Assembly: GCA_030445245.1 (NCBI GenBank)
Contig: JAUCSD010000001.1
Coordinates: forward strand, 1-64,000
DNA: 64,000 nucleotides
Direction: 5' to 3'
Source of the DNA: Candidatus Saccharimonadota bacterium
GTDB taxonomy: Bacteria > Patescibacteriota > Saccharimonadia > Saccharimonadales > Saccharimonadaceae
Positions 52,441 through 61,419 of the stretch are shown piece after piece (the stretch's first letter is position 1; each line of letters starts with the position of its first letter). Both the position numbers and the translations under genes were made by a program. The notes beneath the pieces are model-generated. The model saw only the letters and a program-made list of their open reading frames with translations, had not been told where the DNA came from and searched no databases.

Positions 52441-52464
52441 CTACTAAGTAGCTAGTCTTTTAAG
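52432..52464 (+). terminator. Terminator of parAB
   Basis: AAGACTAGCTACT-A-AGTAGCTAGTCTTTT palindrome; the parB stop codon TAG lies in its left arm. Confidence 0.85.
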
Positions 52465-52641
52465 TTCGAAGTAAGTTCGTTCTTTTTATTTTGCAACTGC
52501 TTGGAGTTATTTTTCGTATTATTTATATTAACATGCTATTGCTTATAATTAACGATAGAATAAAGAAAGTAATCTGTTATAGCGGATGGCAGCCTGATAA
52601 AGTCAGGACAGACAGTATTCTCCATTGACAGGGTGTCGTAG

Positions 52642-52680
52642 GACAAATAGCCCTCGCTCATCTCGCGAGGACCATTTGTC
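52642..52680 (-). terminator. Long-stem hairpin downstream of GC-rich gene 52711
   Basis: GACAAAT...CCTCGC / GCGAGG...ATTTGTC. On the minus strand it follows the zinc-ribbon gene; no T-run. The rest of 52466-52710 has no gene. Confidence 0.55.
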
Positions 52681-52710
52681 AACTGCGTGAGTGAGCAAGG
52701 GCCTATGAGA

Positions 52711-53061
52711 TCATCGATTAGGCAGTCTTTTCCACCAAGCCCATGCCCGGGCTGGAATGTTCCAGAACGTCCAGAAATTGTCGTTTTCTTCCGTCGGAAT
52801 GGCTGGAATTAGACGACCGATCCAGGTAGACATCTGACCGTCTTGCATACGAGTTCCGTCGGTACGCATCCCGCGTACGCTTACTCCTTCCTTCTTTGCC
52901 GCGCAGCCGACGCATCGGAGAGTTTGGGTGGACCGCATGTCGCCGTAGTCGCGCCATAGCTTGACGCCAGTTTTTTTGCATGAGCCGCAGGCATAGCTGG
53001 ATGGTGTCTTCCGAGAGCTGTAGTTTACGGGCTCTCCCGGATCGACGATGCTAATTTTCAC
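52711..53061 (-). CDS. Zinc-ribbon protein, GC-rich, function unknown
   Basis: 116 aa from a GTG. Two CxxC pairs (CGSC about residue 25 and CVGC about 50) separated by about 22 residues form a zinc ribbon. The C-terminal part is Trp-rich (STWIGRLIPAIP, NFWTFWNIPARAWAWWKRL). Similar small zinc-ribbon proteins are common in actinobacteria and phages (family knowledge, not searched). Only a weak SD. Part of the set of GC-rich islands. Confidence 0.6.
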   Translation of the reverse strand: MKISIVDPGEPVNYSSRKTPSSYACGSCKKTGVKLWRDYGDMRSTQTLRCVGCAAKKEGVSVRGMRTDGTRMQDGQMSTWIGRLIPAIPTEENDNFWTFWNIPARAWAWWKRLPNR

Positions 53062-53141
53062 AGGTGCACCCCAATACCCCAGTAGCGATGATACTCTTTA
53101 TTATGGCACAAAGCATGAGAAATATAACGTTCATAATTAGT

Positions 53142-53180
53142 ATATAAAATCCCCGCTATTATCAGCGGGGATTTTATATA
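53142..53180. terminator. Bidirectional terminator
   Basis: TATAAAATCCCCGCT / AGCGGGGATTTTATA stem at the end of the AHSA1 gene. Confidence 0.88.
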
Positions 53181-53201
53181 ATTCAGGGCTATATCTGTAG
53201 A

Positions 53202-53711
53202 TTACTTAGTTTCGACAAACTTCTCAAGCTTGTCCAAAGTGCTAGTTAGGCCTTCTATCATGCCCATATTAACGAGCTTCTCAAGCTGTTCTTTCGACTC
53301 AACCACGCCTCGGTTCACGAGTTTTGTCTTGCCATCTTCTTCGACGAACTCCACAGTAATCGTCATGATTGGTAGTGTTTCATCGATCTTGCCATCTGCA
53401 TCGGAAAAGTAATCTTTGTAGGTAAAGCTACTTGGTTTTTCGACCTGTTCGAATACCATCAAGCCCCATGATTCTTGATTGAACCATTCGCCTTGGTTTT
53501 TATCAACGCACTTCATGACGTAGTGGTTTTTTCCGCCTGGCACGAATTCAAACTTCTTGACATGCGTTTCCCAGCCTTCCGGTCCCCACTATTGGCTAAA
53601 CTGTTCAGGGTCGGCGTAAGCATCCCAGACACACTCACGCGGTGCGTTGAATGTCCTCTCTATAATGAGCGTGTTGCTGTCAAAATCCTTTGTTACTTTA
53701 GTCTTGTCCAT
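53202..53711 (-). pseudogene. AHSA1/SRPBCC protein interrupted by a stop codon
   Basis: Read through, the frame gives about 169 residues of the AHSA1/SRPBCC lipid-binding type: ERTFNAPRECVWDAYADPEQFSQ, then codon 41 TAG (53591-53589), then WGPEGWETHVKKFEFVPGG. The family has WWGP at this place, so the TAG replaces TGG for tryptophan by one G-to-A change. The part after the stop could start only at internal codons. SD AAGGAG precedes the ATG, 1 nt after arsR. TAG ends other genes here (rpsU, yqeY), so recoding is unlikely. A recent nonsense mutation or a sequence error. Confidence 0.8.
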
Positions 53712-53712
53712 A

Positions 53713-54042
53713 TCATTTTTCTCCTTTTTTAAGTAGTGATTCGAGGCGATCAAACCGCTCATCCCATAGGGACGCGTACTGGTCTATGTAGTCGCCCGCA
53801 TGTTTTAACGCGACAGGTGAAATCGTCACAAACTGTTCCTTTCCTTGTTTCCGTTTGATTATCAACTGCGCGCGTTCGAGAATTTTTAAGTGTTTGGAAA
53901 TGGCTGCTAGTGATATAGGGTAGGGCATCGCGATATCGCTAATATTTAGCTCACGTTCTGTGACGCGTTTTAAGATATCGCGACGGATCGGATCCGCTAG
54001 CGAACTGAAAATGGAATCCAAACTTAATGTATATTCAACCAT
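53713..54042 (-). CDS. ArsR-family transcriptional regulator
   Basis: 109 aa. Winged helix with LADPIRRDILKRVTERELNISDIA (about residues 15-38) and recognition helix ISLAAISKHLKILERAQLI. No metal-binding Cys. It forms the common ArsR-AHSA1 pair with the following gene. Promoter on the minus strand: TTGACA (54079-54074), 17 bp, TAACAT (54056-54051), 8 nt before the ATG, so leaderless. Presumably autoregulatory. Confidence 0.88.
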   Translation of the reverse strand: MVEYTLSLDSIFSSLADPIRRDILKRVTERELNISDIAMPYPISLAAISKHLKILERAQLIIKRKQGKEQFVTISPVALKHAGDYIDQYASLWDERFDRLESLLKKGEK

Positions 54043-54142
54043 ATGGTTAAATGTTATCTCACATCGAATTGAATGTCAAACATACTATCTTAAATGTACA
54101 GACCGAAAAATCTACCTTTGAGTTTCCTGCTATTATAAAGCC

Positions 54143-54595
54143 ATGAAATATTCTATTCAAAGACTCGATAAGAACAACTTAGTATTGATGAGGCGGCTAA
54201 ACAAGCTCTTTACTGATGTATTCGAAGATGTTGAATCCTATGCCGATAAGATTCCGACTGATGCGTATGTCGAGTCATTTATTGCTAATAGAGACAATAT
54301 CGTACTAGTTGCAACGGTGGGCGAAAAGGTCGTTGGAGGACTTGTTGCATATACTCTAACTAAGTTTGAGAGAGAACGCAGAGAGATCTACCTATATGAC
54401 TTAGCTGTCTCTCGTGAGCAGCAAAGGACGGGAATCGGTAGAAAGCTTATGGAGGAGTTAATGACTATTGCGCGGGCTGTCGGGGCTTACGTTGTGTTTG
54501 TACAGGCAGATGAGGGTGATGATGCAATAAGGTTCTATGAGTCACTTACTCCTAGTGAAAACATCCATACACGAAACTTTGATTATTTAACCTAG
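54143..54595 (+). CDS. AAC(3)-I-like GNAT acetyltransferase
   Basis: 150 aa. The order FTDVFEDVESY ... VVGGLVAYTLTKFERERREIYLYDLAVSREQQRTGIGRKLM ... GAYVVFVQADEGDD matches the aminoglycoside 3-N-acetyltransferase type I family along its length, with the acetyl-CoA loop QQRTGIGRK. AAC(3)-I enzymes acetylate gentamicin and fortimicin; activity here is untested. Leaderless start predicted: TATTAT (54131-54136) ends 6 nt before the ATG. Confidence 0.78.
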   Translation: MKYSIQRLDKNNLVLMRRLNKLFTDVFEDVESYADKIPTDAYVESFIANRDNIVLVATVGEKVVGGLVAYTLTKFERERREIYLYDLAVSREQQRTGIGRKLMEELMTIARAVGAYVVFVQADEGDDAIRFYESLTPSENIHTRNFDYLT

Positions 54596-54634
54596 ATTAA
54601 GGTCGTGAGATACGTACAAGCGATCGGAGAACTT

Positions 54635-54663
54635 AAAAGTGGCTCATCGAGGGCCACTTTTTG
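54635..54663. terminator. Bidirectional terminator
   Basis: AAAAGTGGC / GCCACTTTTT hairpin between the acetyltransferase (plus) and lepB (minus). Confidence 0.88.
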
Positions 54664-54684
54664 ATAGACTTAATAAACTGCCGC

Positions 54685-55284
54685 CTAGAAGAATCGTATT
54701 TTGTTAAGAGGGTAAATTCGAATGCCAACAGGTCCAACGACATCGTAGAAAGGAATGAGACCAAGGCCGCTACGTGAATCGTACGAGTAGTCACCTTGAC
54801 GGTGGTCACCTGAAACGAATAGGGTGCCATCGGTCACGATAGTATCAACGTCACCACTTGTAGGAGAACCTGGCTCGCCGTGATTGTTGTCGTCAGGATG
54901 GAAGCCTTCAGGATGAGCATCATTATATACCGTAAGAATGCCGTCTTTTACTGTAACGCGCTCGCGAGGGAAGGCGATAACTCGTTTAACGATATACTCG
55001 TCACCGGTACCAGAGTTATAATGTGGGTTCTTAAAGACGATTATCTGACCACGTTCTGGGATGTATGGTTGATTTCGAAGTTGTGCCAATGTAACAGGGA
55101 GACGGTTAACGATTAAACGATCGTCTGTGTAGAGTGTTTTTTCCATACTTGGCCCTAGGACGTTGAAACTGCGAAATACATAGGTATTGATAAGAAGCGT
55201 ACCAATAAGCACGCATGCAATAAAGATTAAAATACTAAGGCCATCTTTTAATAGAGCGTGACGTTGCAAGAAGTTTGGTTCCAT
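54685..55284 (-). CDS. lepB: Signal peptidase I, Ser/Lys type
   Basis: 199 aa. One N-terminal span (about residues 16-37), catalytic Ser in VLGPSMEKTL (about 46), catalytic Lys in YIVKRVIAFP (about 99) and GDHRQGDYSYDSRS near the end. This is the general bacterial SPase I, in contrast to the SipW-like enzyme at 40666. TATAGT (minus 55297-55292) ends 7 nt before the ATG, so leaderless. Divergent from the LCP gene. Confidence 0.92.
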   Translation of the reverse strand: MEPNFLQRHALLKDGLSILIFIACVLIGTLLINTYVFRSFNVLGPSMEKTLYTDDRLIVNRLPVTLAQLRNQPYIPERGQIIVFKNPHYNSGTGDEYIVKRVIAFPRERVTVKDGILTVYNDAHPEGFHPDDNNHGEPGSPTSGDVDTIVTDGTLFVSGDHRQGDYSYDSRSGLGLIPFYDVVGPVGIRIYPLNKIRFF

Positions 55285-55392
55285 TACTCTTACTATACAC
55301 TGTCGTAGCAATCTATAAAATATAAAAGCAAACCAGTTATGATTTTTCATTCAAAAATACGGCAAAGTCGTATATAGTAGATGAAGTAATTT

Positions 55393-57039
55393 ATGACGAG
55401 TAAGCATTCAATCGACGGATTTATACCACGCCGTGCTGGTAGCCAGCTAGGCGAACGACACACGCCTCACGCGGGTATTTCTAAACCTATTCCTGAAGTT
55501 GGAAAGAATGTTGCGCCACGAGTACACGTGCCTGCGGCGAATGCTCAGCGATCAAATATCGGAATCGCTCGTGCAGATATCACCGAATCTCTTCGCGGTA
55601 TCGAAACAGTTGAACAACCAGTCAAGAATAAAAAGAACAAGAAAACGCGCACGCCCAAAAGCAAAAAGCGCCGTATTATCAAATGGGCAATTATTGTATT
55701 GATTCTCGGTCTGTTGGCTGGAGGCGGATGGATCCTTTATCGTGGATTTAGTGCTACTGGCAACATCTTTAAGGGCAATATTTTTGATATTATTCAGAAC
55801 CAACCACTTAAGCAAGATGCTAACGGACGCAGCAATATACTAGTTGTCGGAACATCAGAGGACGATCCTGGGCATCAGGCGGGCTACTTGACTGACTCGA
55901 TGATGATCGTAAGTATCGACCAGAACAAGAAGAACGCTTATATGATTAGTATTCCTCGTGACCTTGAAGTGAAATACGGTCAAGCTTGTTTATCAGGCTA
56001 CCAAGGTAAGATTAATGTTTACTATAACTGTGTCGGAGGTGGCACGGGAAATGTTGATGCTGACCGTACCGCACTTACGAAAGAGGCTGGATTCGTCGGT
56101 GGCATTCTCGGCATGGACGTTCAGTATGGAGTCAATGTCAATTATACCGTTATGCGCGAACTTGTCGGAGCTGTCGGTGGTATTACTGTAGATATTGAAG
56201 GTAGTGGTGGTGCGCCTGGCATCATGGATAGTAACTTCGACTGGAAGTGTGGCGTTGGTGACAGAAAAGTGAGCCGCGCACAAGTTCTTAAGCGCTGTCC
56301 ACCAAATGGCCACTTTATCGAATATCCGAACGGGCCAGCAAATCTCGATGCAGAGCACGCGCTTTATCTCGCGCAAGCTCGAGGTGACGTTATGCCAACA
56401 TACGGACTTGGTCGATCAAACTTCGACCGTGAAATAAATCAACAGAAGATCGTAAAAGCTATTCGCGAGAAGGCTATGAGCGCTGGTGTTTTGGCCAACC
56501 CAGCTAAGGTGACCGGTATAATTGACGCACTCGGTAATAATATGCGTACAACGTTTGAATCTAAAGAAATTGGAACACTTATGTCTCTTGCCAAAGATAT
56601 TAAGAGTGAAGACATCAATTCGATTAGTCTCGTGGATGAAGCAAACCCTCTACTCAATGGCGATGCACAGCCTGCAGCGGGAAAATACCAATTCGGTGAT
56701 ATTCAGGCATTTATTAAGAAGAAATTGAGTACAGACCCCGTTGTTCGCGAAGAGGCCGGTATCATTGTCTTGAATGGCTCCGGCGTTCCGGGTGTTGGAA
56801 TGACTGAGGCTAATAAGCTAAAAGAACAAGACTTTACTATTAAGGCTGTAGACAATGCACCTGCAGGAACATACGCTGATGTTGAGATATATCAAATCGG
56901 TGATGGAAAATCAGGTACAAAAGCAAAGCTCGAATCAATGTTCAAGGTAAAGACTAAAACGACCACTCCACCGGTAGCTGTTGACGCTGGTACGAACTTT
57001 GTCGTAATCTTTGGCAAAGACCGCTCAACGACTAACTAG
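55393..57039 (+). CDS. LytR-CpsA-Psr (LCP) family protein
   Basis: 548 aa. A basic cytoplasmic part (KNKKNKKTRTPKSKKRR) precedes a span at about 97-117. The LCP domain (about 150-350) has NILVVGTSEDDP, SIPRDLEV, YGVNVNYTVMRELV and the catalytic Arg run LGRSNFDREINQQ. A LytR_C domain (about 460-545) follows, starting GIIVLNGSGVPGVG. LCP proteins attach glycopolymers to peptidoglycan. -10 TATAGT (55373-55378), leader of about 7 nt. The C-terminal domain fits TM7 and other Gram-positive LCP proteins. Confidence 0.9.
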   Translation: MTSKHSIDGFIPRRAGSQLGERHTPHAGISKPIPEVGKNVAPRVHVPAANAQRSNIGIARADITESLRGIETVEQPVKNKKNKKTRTPKSKKRRIIKWAIIVLILGLLAGGGWILYRGFSATGNIFKGNIFDIIQNQPLKQDANGRSNILVVGTSEDDPGHQAGYLTDSMMIVSIDQNKKNAYMISIPRDLEVKYGQACLSGYQGKINVYYNCVGGGTGNVDADRTALTKEAGFVGGILGMDVQYGVNVNYTVMRELVGAVGGITVDIEGSGGAPGIMDSNFDWKCGVGDRKVSRAQVLKRCPPNGHFIEYPNGPANLDAEHALYLAQARGDVMPTYGLGRSNFDREINQQKIVKAIREKAMSAGVLANPAKVTGIIDALGNNMRTTFESKEIGTLMSLAKDIKSEDINSISLVDEANPLLNGDAQPAAGKYQFGDIQAFIKKKLSTDPVVREEAGIIVLNGSGVPGVGMTEANKLKEQDFTIKAVDNAPAGTYADVEIYQIGDGKSGTKAKLESMFKVKTKTTTPPVAVDAGTNFVVIFGKDRSTTN

Positions 57040-57062
57040 AGATGGTATAATAAAGGCAGATT

Positions 57063-57842
57063 ATGGAGTTTCTAAAATCATCTAAACGACGCTCCTTTGT
57101 GAGTGAACTCATATACATACTGCTCAACGTGGCGTTAGCTGTGGCTGTTTTGGTTGTTGTATGGGCTATTGATTCACCGATTGCCGCATTTGCATTAGTG
57201 CTTTTAAGTAAATGGCGAGTACTCGCGGTGCGACCTCGTTACTGGTTTGCGAACGTGCAGGCTAATCTTGTCGACATTATCGTGGGAATAAGTGTCGTCG
57301 TCCTTCTATATGCCGCAAGTCATGCACTTGCAGCTCAAATTGCTCTTACGGTCTTGTACGTTGGTTGGCTACTATACATTAAGCCACGCTCTAAGCGAGT
57401 ATATATTGCTATTCAGGCTGGTACGGCACTGTTCCTGGGCGTAACGGCTCTTATGACGGTGTCATACGACTGGTTCGCATCAGTTGTTGTGCTCTTCATG
57501 TGGCTGATTGGTTACAGCACAGCCCGTCATGTTCTTGGAAGTTACGATGAAGCGCATATATCGTTCTATAGTCTCGTATGGGGACTTGTTATGGCCGAAC
57601 TTGGTTGGTTGGCTTACCACTGGGCCTTCGCTTACGGGCTACCAGGAGTGGGGAATATTAAACTTTCTCAAACTGCGATTATCGCACTAGCTATTAGCTT
57701 TGTGACCGAGCGTGTTTACACAAGCTATGTCAAACACGGTTCAGTTCGCTCGGCTGATGTCATGCTGCCAGTACTTCTGTCAGTCAGTCTTATTCTCGTT
57801 ATTCTTGGCTTCTTCAACAATGTTAGCATTGGCACGAGTTAG
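57063..57842 (+). CDS. Polytopic membrane protein, function unknown
   Basis: 259 aa with about eight hydrophobic spans covering nearly the whole chain (e.g. LLNVALAVAVLVVVWAI, IIVGISVVVLLYAAS, FASVVVLFMWLIGYS). No charged catalytic motif stands out. TATAAT (57046-57051) lies 11 nt before the ATG. It sits between the LCP and HtrA genes, suggesting an envelope role. No family recognised. Confidence 0.7.
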   Translation: MEFLKSSKRRSFVSELIYILLNVALAVAVLVVVWAIDSPIAAFALVLLSKWRVLAVRPRYWFANVQANLVDIIVGISVVVLLYAASHALAAQIALTVLYVGWLLYIKPRSKRVYIAIQAGTALFLGVTALMTVSYDWFASVVVLFMWLIGYSTARHVLGSYDEAHISFYSLVWGLVMAELGWLAYHWAFAYGLPGVGNIKLSQTAIIALAISFVTERVYTSYVKHGSVRSADVMLPVLLSVSLILVILGFFNNVSIGTS

Positions 57843-57884
57843 CTTAAGCTTTATTTCAGTTCAGCGTATTAATCTAGGGGGGAT

Positions 57885-59099
57885 ATGAAAACAATGGAAG
57901 ATAACAAACTACCACAGCCACAAAAGGACGATGCGCCAGAGGCAACGCCCCCTGAGTCAACAACCCCTGTAAAACGTAAACGCTCTATAATATTACCAAT
58001 AATTATTGCCGTGATTGTGCTTTGTGCTATAGCTGGTTATGGTGGTGTGCGATTGTTTTCGATGCTATCTACGGATATAGCTAATAAAAACGGCACAAAT
58101 CATCAGTCTCTAGCAAACGACGGCAATACTAATGTCACTCAAGAAGAAGAGAATATTTCAAACGTTGTCGATAAAGTAGGACCAAGTGTAGTTTCGATTG
58201 TTACAACTTCTCGTGCGAGCACGTACTATGGAACGAGTGCTGGTCAAGAGGGTGCCGGTACCGGCATCATTGTCAGTAAAAGTGGTTACATCCTCACTAA
58301 TAAACACGTGATCGATGGTGCCGCTACTGTTCAGGTTATCTTGTCTGACGGTACGACATACGACAATGTGCAAGTACTAGGGACCGATCCACTTAATGAC
58401 GTCGCGTTTTTGAAGATAGACAAAGTCTCGAACCTGCCAGCAGCTGGTCTTGGCGACTCTACCTCGATTCGAGTTGGGCAAAAAGTTGTCGCTATAGGTA
58501 ACTCGCTAGGACAATATCAGAACACGGTCACGAGTGGTATTATCTCAGGTACTAACCGACCAATCTCTGCCCAAGCTGGTGATAGTGTCGAGAACCTAAC
58601 TGATCTTATTCAGACGGATGCTGCAATCAACCCAGGTAACTCAGGTGGTCCATTACTCAACCTTAGTGGGCAAGTGATTGGAATTAATACGGCGATTGCT
58701 CAAGATGCTCAAGGAATTGGTTTCTCTATCCCAATTAACGCTACCAAGGGAATTTTGAAGGGTGTGCTAGCAGGCAAAGGCGTGCAGAGAGGATATCTCG
58801 GTATTAACTTCATCCCTATCACAGCTGATGCTGCAGAATACTATAAACTGTCAGTTAAAAAAGGTGCCTATGTGTTTAGCGCTTCAGGATCTGCGGTTGT
58901 TGCCGGCAGTCCAGCCGACAGAGCGGGAATTAAGGATAAAGACATCATCACGAAAGTTGGAGGCATTGAGGTAGGGGATAAGGGCGGTGTATCGAGCCTT
59001 ATAGCTGAATATGCGCCTGGTGACACGATTCAATTGACTGTTTTGCGCGACGGTAAATCAATCGACTTGAGCGTGACTCTCGACGCCTACAAAAGCTAA
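57885..59099 (+). CDS. HtrA/DegP-type serine protease with PDZ domain
   Basis: 404 aa. A cytoplasmic P-rich N-terminus, one span (about residues 33-55), then a trypsin-like domain with H141 (TNKHVIDG), D172 (LNDVAFL) and S253 (PGNSGGPL), and one PDZ domain (about 300-400: KKGAYVFSASG ... SPADRAGIKDKDIITKVGG). Membrane-bound HtrA proteins remove misfolded secreted proteins. SD AGGGGGGA precedes the ATG. Its 3' end overlaps prmC by 4 nt. Confidence 0.93.
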   Translation: MKTMEDNKLPQPQKDDAPEATPPESTTPVKRKRSIILPIIIAVIVLCAIAGYGGVRLFSMLSTDIANKNGTNHQSLANDGNTNVTQEEENISNVVDKVGPSVVSIVTTSRASTYYGTSAGQEGAGTGIIVSKSGYILTNKHVIDGAATVQVILSDGTTYDNVQVLGTDPLNDVAFLKIDKVSNLPAAGLGDSTSIRVGQKVVAIGNSLGQYQNTVTSGIISGTNRPISAQAGDSVENLTDLIQTDAAINPGNSGGPLLNLSGQVIGINTAIAQDAQGIGFSIPINATKGILKGVLAGKGVQRGYLGINFIPITADAAEYYKLSVKKGAYVFSASGSAVVAGSPADRAGIKDKDIITKVGGIEVGDKGGVSSLIAEYAPGDTIQLTVLRDGKSIDLSVTLDAYKS

Positions 59100-59950
59100 G
59101 ACTTTTGAAACGCTACGATAAAGCCATCGGTCTTATTGTAGCGTAGTCCTGTTGCCTTAGCCGCCTCGATCATAGCCGCGTGCTGACGAGGATCTGCCTC
59201 TAGCAAGACATATCCGTTAGTTGTGAGATGAGATGGTATCTGGCGGAGAAGCTTGAAGATAAGTTGTAGGCCGTCGTTAGGCGCAAAGAGAGCAAGCTCT
59301 GGTTCGTAGTTTGTTTCCGGGGACCGTTCCCAACTTGAGTCAACGTAGGGGAGGTTGGCGATAATGAAGTCAGCTTGGAGAGGGTATTTCATAAGAAGAT
59401 CACTCTGTTCGACGTCTACCTTAGCATTGAGATCTGTTGCATTACGCTCAGCAACACTTAACGCGTGGCGACTTATATCCAGTAGGGTCACCTCAAGCTC
59501 AGGCAATTCCAACTTAGCCGTAATTCCAAGGCAGCCAGATCCAGTGCCGACGTCAATAAGTTTCTGTAAAGGCGTACCGGGTAGGGATAAATTTTTAGGT
59601 GCTAACTCTTTGAGTAGTGTGATAAGAGCCTCGGACTCAGGCCGCGGTATGAGTGTTGCGGGCGTCACTCGAAATAGGCGGCCATAGAATTCTTTGTGAC
59701 CAATAATGTAGGCAACCGGCGTTCGGTCGAGTCGTAGATCGAGTCGGGCGCTGGCGATCTCATATTGGCGGGGTTCAAGTTGCTGTTCTCCGTGGGCATG
59801 GAGGTATGTTCGACTTTTACGTAAAGTATGGGCAAGAATGATTTCGGCATCAAGCTTGGCCGAACCAATGCCAACACCTACGAGTTGAATAGTGGCTTCA
59901 TGGAGCCAGTCTTTAATTACTGGCGTTTTTGGCAGCAAGTTCACGTTCAT
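59096..59950 (-). CDS. prmC: Release-factor glutamine methyltransferase PrmC
   Basis: 284 aa. A helical N-terminal domain, then a methyltransferase with [11 protein letters not shown] (about residues 117-127) and the catalytic motif NLPY in [12 protein letters not shown] (about 190), where E. coli has NPPY. It methylates the Gln of the GGQ motif in RF1 and RF2. The ATG at 59950 overlaps the prfA end by 38 nt; an upstream TTG is the alternative. Confidence 0.92.
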   Translation of the reverse strand: MNVNLLPKTPVIKDWLHEATIQLVGVGIGSAKLDAEIILAHTLRKSRTYLHAHGEQQLEPRQYEIASARLDLRLDRTPVAYIIGHKEFYGRLFRVTPATLIPRPESEALITLLKELAPKNLSLPGTPLQKLIDVGTGSGCLGITAKLELPELEVTLLDISRHALSVAERNATDLNAKVDVEQSDLLMKYPLQADFIIANLPYVDSSWERSPETNYEPELALFAPNDGLQLIFKLLRQIPSHLTTNGYVLLEADPRQHAAMIEAAKATGLRYNKTDGFIVAFQKS

Positions 59951-60983
59951 AGCTTTGTAGGTGCTCAATTATATCTTCAATATTGCCGTTCATAGCCTGA
60001 GGGATGCCGCTGCGAGAATAGCCAATGCGGTGGTCGGTAATGCGGTCCTGAGGGAAATTGTACGTGCGAATCTTTTCGCTGCGATCACCTGAACCAATTA
60101 GCCCTCGGCGTTCGGCTGCGAGTTTGGATTGCTCGGCATCAATTTTCTGTTGTAGCAATCGGCTACGCAAAACACTCATGGCCTTTTCTTTGTTCTTGAT
60201 CTGAGATTTTTCGTCCTGGTTGGTGACGACCATTCCTGATGGTAGGTGAGTAATACGAACAGCGGAGTCGGTTGTGTTAACCGATTGTCCACCATGTCCG
60301 CCGGCGCGATAGACATCGATTTTCAAGTCACCAGCTCCAATTTCAATGTCTGTTTCCTCGGCTTCTGGGAGCACCGCTACTGTAACGGTACTGGTGTGTA
60401 TTCGACCCTGTGATTCAGTAGCTGGCACGCGTTGAACGCGATGAACGCCAGATTCAAACTTAAGCTGGGCATATGGCGAGTCGCCCTTAACGAGGAAGAT
60501 AACTTCTTTATAACCACCAGTGTCATTAGCACTTTCACTCATGAGCTCGGTTTTAAGATTATGCGTCTCGCAGTAGCGTAAGTACATACGGTACAGTTCA
60601 GCAGCGAATAGACTTGCTTCGTCGCCACCAGCACCTGCACGGATTTCAATAATGACGTTCTTTTCGTCGTTAGGATCCTTCGGAGCTAGTGAGAGGAAGA
60701 GGTCATCTTCGAGTTTAGCTAGTTGTTCCTCGGTTTCAGACAGCTCCATTTTAGCGAGTTCTGCCAGTTCGTCGTTGCCGCTCGCCAGTTCACGCGTTTC
60801 ACGAAGTCTCGTTTCGAGTGCTTCGCGTAGCGTTGCTTTCTCAATGATAGCCTCAAGTTCAGTGAATCGCTTGTTCTTACTACTGTAGGCTGGGTCGCTA
60901 TAGGCGCTTGGGGACGCCAAGAAAGTACCGAGTTCGGTCTTCTCTGCTGTTAGTTCGCTGATGTTGAGGCTAATCTTTGGCAT
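59913..60983 (-). CDS. prfA: Peptide chain release factor 1
   Basis: 356 aa. GGQ motif in [14 protein letters not shown] (about residue 225) and the PxT codon-recognition tripeptide PAT in RVPATESQG (about 185) identify RF1 (UAA/UAG). The start at 60983 gives the family's N-terminus; a -10 TATGAT (minus 61002-60997) lies 13 nt upstream. It is followed by prmC, which modifies it. RF1 confirms that UAG is a stop here. Confidence 0.96.
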   Translation of the reverse strand: MPKISLNISELTAEKTELGTFLASPSAYSDPAYSSKNKRFTELEAIIEKATLREALETRLRETRELASGNDELAELAKMELSETEEQLAKLEDDLFLSLAPKDPNDEKNVIIEIRAGAGGDEASLFAAELYRMYLRYCETHNLKTELMSESANDTGGYKEVIFLVKGDSPYAQLKFESGVHRVQRVPATESQGRIHTSTVTVAVLPEAEETDIEIGAGDLKIDVYRAGGHGGQSVNTTDSAVRITHLPSGMVVTNQDEKSQIKNKEKAMSVLRSRLLQQKIDAEQSKLAAERRGLIGSGDRSEKIRTYNFPQDRITDHRIGYSRSGIPQAMNGNIEDIIEHLQSYERELAAKNASN

Positions 60984-61003
60984 ATTGTTACTTTCTATCA
61001 TAC

Positions 61004-61034
61004 AAAAAGAGACTGTCAAATGACAGTCTCTTTA
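61004..61034 (-). terminator. Terminator of rpmE
   Basis: AAAGAGACTGTCA / TGACAGTCTCTTT on the minus strand, then TTTTGTATG. It overlaps the promoter of prfA. Confidence 0.85.
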
Positions 61035-61045
61035 AGGTAGCGACG

Positions 61046-61366
61046 CTATTTATCGCTTTTTTTAGCTTTAAGAGCTGCAGCTTTTTTTGCTTTGCTAGCA
61101 AGGGCTTCCTTGCGGGCTTCAGCGGCGGCAAACTTAGCTTTGAATCGGTCGACACGACCTTCTGTGTCGATAATCTTCTCTTCACCAGTAAAGAATGGGT
61201 GAGAGGCTGATGAGATGTGGACTTTGACGAGTGGGTACTCGTTGCCATCTTCCCATTTAATAGTATCGGAAGTTTGCGCAGTTGACTGTGTCAAGAACGC
61301 AAACCCAGCGACATCGTCGCTAAATACGACGGGTCGGTAATCTGTGGGGTGTATACTGCTTTTCAT
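61046..61366 (-). CDS. rpmE: 50S ribosomal protein L31, type B, extended
   Basis: 106 aa. The zinc-free type B pattern [21 protein letters not shown] ... [32 protein letters not shown] is clear. The usual length is about 80 to 90; the C-terminal 25 residues are an Ala/Lys tail ([17 protein letters not shown]). Minus-strand -10 TACAAT (61380-61375) ends 8 nt before the ATG, predicting a leaderless mRNA. Confidence 0.93.
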   Translation of the reverse strand: MKSSIHPTDYRPVVFSDDVAGFAFLTQSTAQTSDTIKWEDGNEYPLVKVHISSASHPFFTGEEKIIDTEGRVDRFKAKFAAAEARKEALASKAKKAAALKAKKSDK

Positions 61367-61419
61367 ATCGTCCTATTGTACCGAATTTTTACAGATAAGT
61401 CAAAGGGATGGAGGAAAGG

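Noticed and set aside
53589-53591. UAG read as tryptophan or another sense codon
   Set aside because: UAG ends rpsU, yqeY and other genes, and RF1 is present, so a standard stop is the simpler reading.
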